Positions 60,994 through 64,000 of a stretch of 64,000 bases of DNA are shown here, one piece after another; positions within the stretch are counted from its first letter, which is position 1; every line of letters begins with the position of its first letter. The DNA is taken from NCBI RefSeq assembly GCF_000499785.1, contig NZ_HG726027.1, positions 1-64,000 on the forward strand. The letters run 5' to 3'. The position numbers and the translations under genes are program-made. The notes beneath the pieces are model-generated. The model did not search any database. It was given only the letters and a program-made list of their open reading frames with translations, and was not told the DNA's origin. This DNA is from Bacteroides neonati. GTDB lineage: Bacteria > Bacteroidota > Bacteroidia > Bacteroidales > Bacteroidaceae.

Positions 60994-63195
60994 ATGAAAC
61001 GTATATCATTATTCTATATAGCACTATGTGTGGTTTTACTGAATTCTTGCGTAGAAGAACCGGTAACTGATTTGCATCCGCAAACCAAAAATGTAATCAC
61101 ATTCACTATCTTCAACTCATCTGCACCTGCCGAGGCAACAAGGGCTACTCGTGCAGCGGATGATATGCTTGACAATGAGAAGGTGATTAATCGTATCGAT
61201 ATTTTCTTTTTTGACGCTACCGGTGGAAACGTAGTTTTTTATCCCGATACAAGCCAAATTACGATTGATAATGATAAAGTAACTGTCAGAGTGCCCGAGG
61301 ATGTGATGGAAACACTATATAGCACGGGTGCCTGTAAGGTCTATGTGTTGGCAAATTGCCAGTTGGAAAGAACTTTGCTCGAGGGCAAAACGCTCGATGG
61401 TATAAAGCAACTTTCCATGAATAATGTTGATGCTAAAAAGTTTAATTTGAATACTCCTCCGGTTGACTTCCTGATGGATAGTGAAGAGCTCGATGTTACA
61501 TTCAATGCAGCTAATCCGCCGTCAAACTTGGGTAAGGTTAGTCTTAGACGTGCAGCAGCCAAAGTAGTGGTAGATATTACGGGTGCGAAGATAACCGGAT
61601 ATACTCCTATGGAGGCTCGCGTGATGGTGGTCAATTATTTAGATCAAACGAAACTTGGCAGTGAATATCTGTATGCTGCCCAAGAAGGAGACTATAAATC
61701 GGCAACCAAAACACTGATTGCCAATAATGATGCTGCAAACTCTTTTTCGATTGATGCCCGGAATCCGATTTACACTTACGCCAATAACTGGGCAACCGAT
61801 AGCGGTAACGAGACATACCTCTTGATAGCCATTGATTGGCGCAAGCGAACCGATGGGATAACGAAAACCTATTATTATCGAATACCTTTCTCGTATATTC
61901 GGGCAACAGGAGATGTAGCTGCCAACAGAGATAAAATAAGGCGCAACTATGTATACCAGTTTGCGGTCAATGTAACTCGTTTGGGTGGTCTTGATCCGGC
62001 AGAGGCAGTAGATGTTTCGGCTAATTTTGATTTATTAGATTGGTCGACAAAAAAGGTGGAAGTTTCGATTCTCGAATATCATTTCTTGTTTGTCTATAAC
62101 CCAAACGTAGAGATTTACAATCGTTATGCCAATGTGTGGGAATATAAGTCGTCCAAACACCCCATAACCGTAACGATGACCAAAGTATATTGCAATGAGT
62201 ATGATACCGATGGTGGAATCAATGAAAGAATATATACAAGTGGAGATCCGCAATATCCAACAGTCACGGAATCGAAGATTGGAGATAGAACGTATTTCAC
62301 TTTTCAGTCAATGATTCCTATCAACTACGTTCCGTTGTATATTAAGGCTACGGTAACCAATGGAACAGGATTGTCTGCCAATGTGTCGCTTACGATTTAT
62401 CCTAAAATATACGTTACCGCTTCGTACTCTTATGGAGGATATGCTAATCAGGTGGTTAATCCGGACGACCGGGGTATTATTCCCGCCAATAGAGCATACC
62501 AAGATATAAACGGAGAGAGAATCTGGTTGGCAGGTTCATATACCACGCCAAGCGGAACGCTTCCCGATGCAGGGAGCAATAATCCCAATGGCAATGTAGC
62601 AGACATTATTCCACAGAAGAATTTTAATTTCTTCACCGTACACGTCACTTCGCTCGATATCGAAGATGAACACAATGGAATGACGATCGGAGATCCCACT
62701 AATCCATTAAATCATAAGGGTAGTACGAGTGGTAGCATTGATAATAGAGATGCGGTGGTCACAGGTCAAAATCTAAGCGATTGGAGTGTGGTGTCTCCGT
62801 ATTTTCAGACGCAGACGGATATGCTTCATAACAAGATGGTATCTCCGCAATTTGTTATTGCTACGCAGCGTGGTATCACGCTTTCGACAAAGTCTTGGGA
62901 GGTAGCCCAGCAGCGATGTGCCACTTATCGGGAGTCGCAATATGCTGCCGGATCATGGCGTATGCCCACGCTCTCAGAACTCAAACTGGTACGCCGCATT
63001 CAACTCGATCCGAATAGTGCAATTAAGGAGTTGTTCCAATCCAAGACAACAGGCGGAGCCGATTTTGGTTGGTGGACGGCAGAGTACGGCTCTTCAATCA
63101 TATTGGGCGAACCCAATGAGGAGAATGCCATACGAATCAATCAACCGCAACAGAGCAATTCTGTACGTTGTGTACGCGATGTATGGAGAGATTAA
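60994..63195 (+). CDS. Large fimbrial tip protein
   Basis: 733 residues. SPII signal (lipobox LNSC). After APAEATRATRAADDM, a possible Arg processing site, two fimbrillin-like domains follow, with SLRRAAAKVVVDITGAKI and RNYVYQFAVNVTRLGG. The C-terminal ~110 residues have WRMPTLSELKLVRRIQ, GWWTAEYGS and SNSVRCVRDVWRD, resembling the FISUMP/DUF1566-type fold. This arrangement suggests a tip adhesin carrying an added ligand-binding domain. Its start is four bases after the previous stop. Confidence 0.8.
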   Translation: MKRISLFYIALCVVLLNSCVEEPVTDLHPQTKNVITFTIFNSSAPAEATRATRAADDMLDNEKVINRIDIFFFDATGGNVVFYPDTSQITIDNDKVTVRVPEDVMETLYSTGACKVYVLANCQLERTLLEGKTLDGIKQLSMNNVDAKKFNLNTPPVDFLMDSEELDVTFNAANPPSNLGKVSLRRAAAKVVVDITGAKITGYTPMEARVMVVNYLDQTKLGSEYLYAAQEGDYKSATKTLIANNDAANSFSIDARNPIYTYANNWATDSGNETYLLIAIDWRKRTDGITKTYYYRIPFSYIRATGDVAANRDKIRRNYVYQFAVNVTRLGGLDPAEAVDVSANFDLLDWSTKKVEVSILEYHFLFVYNPNVEIYNRYANVWEYKSSKHPITVTMTKVYCNEYDTDGGINERIYTSGDPQYPTVTESKIGDRTYFTFQSMIPINYVPLYIKATVTNGTGLSANVSLTIYPKIYVTASYSYGGYANQVVNPDDRGIIPANRAYQDINGERIWLAGSYTTPSGTLPDAGSNNPNGNVADIIPQKNFNFFTVHVTSLDIEDEHNGMTIGDPTNPLNHKGSTSGSIDNRDAVVTGQNLSDWSVVSPYFQTQTDMLHNKMVSPQFVIATQRGITLSTKSWEVAQQRCATYRESQYAAGSWRMPTLSELKLVRRIQLDPNSAIKELFQSKTTGGADFGWWTAEYGSSIILGEPNEENAIRINQPQQSNSVRCVRDVWRD

Positions 63196-63200
63196 TTTGA

Positions 63201-64000
63201 ATGAAAATGAAAAATAAAATTATATTAGTTATACTTTCTGCACTCGTACTATTGGGGTGCCAGACATTCGATGTCGATGTTCCATATAGCAACGGTAGAT
63301 CGGAGCTGATGGTGCATCTTGATATTCCTGCACCTGTGGTAGCGAAAACAAGAGCGGGTATTACCGACGAGTTGTCGTCTTTGTATGTGTTAGTCTTTGA
63401 CAAGAACGGGCTATATCTGTCCAAGCATAACGGAGAGCTTGTTTCGAGTACGACGACAACGGCAAATTATAAATTCGGAAGCATTCCTACCACTAAAGAG
63501 GGCGAATTGCTTATTCTCCATTTTGTTGCTAACTATGATTGGACGAGCTTTCCGGATGCAGGCAATGTGGGTAAGAGCGAAGCCGAGGTCATGAACACGC
63601 TTAGCGTAACGAGCGGTACTGTGGCTTATTGGCAACGTATTGAGTTGCCCGGCGGATTAGTTGGAGCAAAGAACAGTACTATAACCCTGAAAGACGATGT
63701 GAGTTTACTCAGAAATATAGCCAAAATTACTGTGACGAACCTAACCAACGAACCGGTGGAGAATAGTTATCTGACTGATGTTTCATTTGCAGTGGGTGGT
63801 TACCTGAATCGAGGTACGGTTGCTCCGTATTCGACTTCGCACTATAGCTTTATAAAAGGTGCCATAACGGAGGCTTTGGATGGGCATACTGTCTCTATTA
63901 CCGACGAAAGTGATTTTGTATCTGCACAGAATGGTTCTATCGGTAGCCAGTCTGTTGCAAAAAACATATATGAACGAAAGAATTCTACGGCTCGCGACCA
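63201..64000 (+). CDS. Fimbrial lipoprotein, 3' end outside window
   Basis: An open frame from ATG at 63201 (alternative ATG at 63207) to the window edge, about 266 codons with no stop. It has an SPII signal (IILVILSALVLLGC, Cys at about residue 20) and a probable Arg site VVAKTRAGITDE. The beta pattern ELMVHLDIPAPVV, LYVLVFDKNGLYL and LLRNIAKITVTNLTN fits the FimB/Mfa-type fimbrillin fold. It continues the fimbrial operon, five bases after the previous stop. Confidence 0.75.
   Translation, partial: MKMKNKIILVILSALVLLGCQTFDVDVPYSNGRSELMVHLDIPAPVVAKTRAGITDELSSLYVLVFDKNGLYLSKHNGELVSSTTTTANYKFGSIPTTKEGELLILHFVANYDWTSFPDAGNVGKSEAEVMNTLSVTSGTVAYWQRIELPGGLVGAKNSTITLKDDVSLLRNIAKITVTNLTNEPVENSYLTDVSFAVGGYLNRGTVAPYSTSHYSFIKGAITEALDGHTVSITDESDFVSAQNGSIGSQSVAKNIYERKNSTARD

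Overview
The window looks like the chromosome of a gut-type Bacteroidales bacterium, most likely Bacteroides or a close relative. The evidence is the repeated TAnnTTTG -7 promoter boxes upstream of genes, lack of strong Shine-Dalgarno sequences, many SPII lipoproteins, host-glycan hydrolases (GH20, GH123/DUF4091-like, GH29), a lipoprotein DPP III with the Bacteroides-type HECLGH motif, and an FimA/Mfa-type fimbrial cluster. I see no transposon, prophage, CRISPR array or tRNA gene.

Layout. 1-317: the 3' end of an rRNA operon (23S tail, 5S, terminator). 546-6900: a leucine operon (leuA, leuC, leuD, a second LeuA/citramalate-synthase-like enzyme, leuB), preceded by a leader peptide rich in Ile/Leu codons and an attenuator. 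7067-11036: four genes that look like a polyprenyl-phosphate-sugar system for modifying lipid A or another envelope lipid (GT2, double LAB_N membrane protein, ArnT/PMT-like transferase, uronate-sugar epimerase). They converge on a minus-strand envelope block: LtaS-type sulfatase-fold transferase, PAP2 (LpxF-like) phosphatase, OB-fold membrane protein and flotillin. 15917-24526: cysK, a TPR protein, a GH20/DUF4091 hydrolase pair, recQ and a small AraC-type regulator. 24620-32965: DPP III, AlkD-like protein, Fur-family regulator with purA, GH29 fucosidase, membrane Zn peptidase, hisS.

33129-41049 (minus): a group-B-like monomeric [FeFe] hydrogenase with all three maturases (HydE, HydG, HydF) and an S9 peptidase in one direction. 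The hydG-hydF gap is filled by a degenerate tandem repeat of exactly 41 bp, and the phase runs into the first codons of hydF. 41289-45834: a small membrane protein, a DUF488 protein, groESL behind a candidate sigma-54 promoter, and a PoxB-like TPP enzyme. 46086-47886: an ECF sigma factor locus with two divergent, near-identical ECF-type promoters. 47951-53256: threonine aldolase, a GH9 plus polysaccharide-deacetylase fusion, and the CbpA/CbpM chaperone pair.

53430-64000: a fimbrial locus. An AraC regulator is followed by a probable single transcript: an orphan cupin-type sensor, a DUF3575 protein, an OmpA-like/DUF3868 protein, a major fimbrillin, a FimB/Mfa2-like anchor and three further fimbrial lipoproteins, the last cut by the window edge.

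No single wholly unknown system stands out. The most promising signals are the 41-bp array in the hydrogenase maturation operon, the paired ECF promoters, the leu attenuator, the sigma-54-like groE promoter and the envelope-lipid glycosylation gene set.
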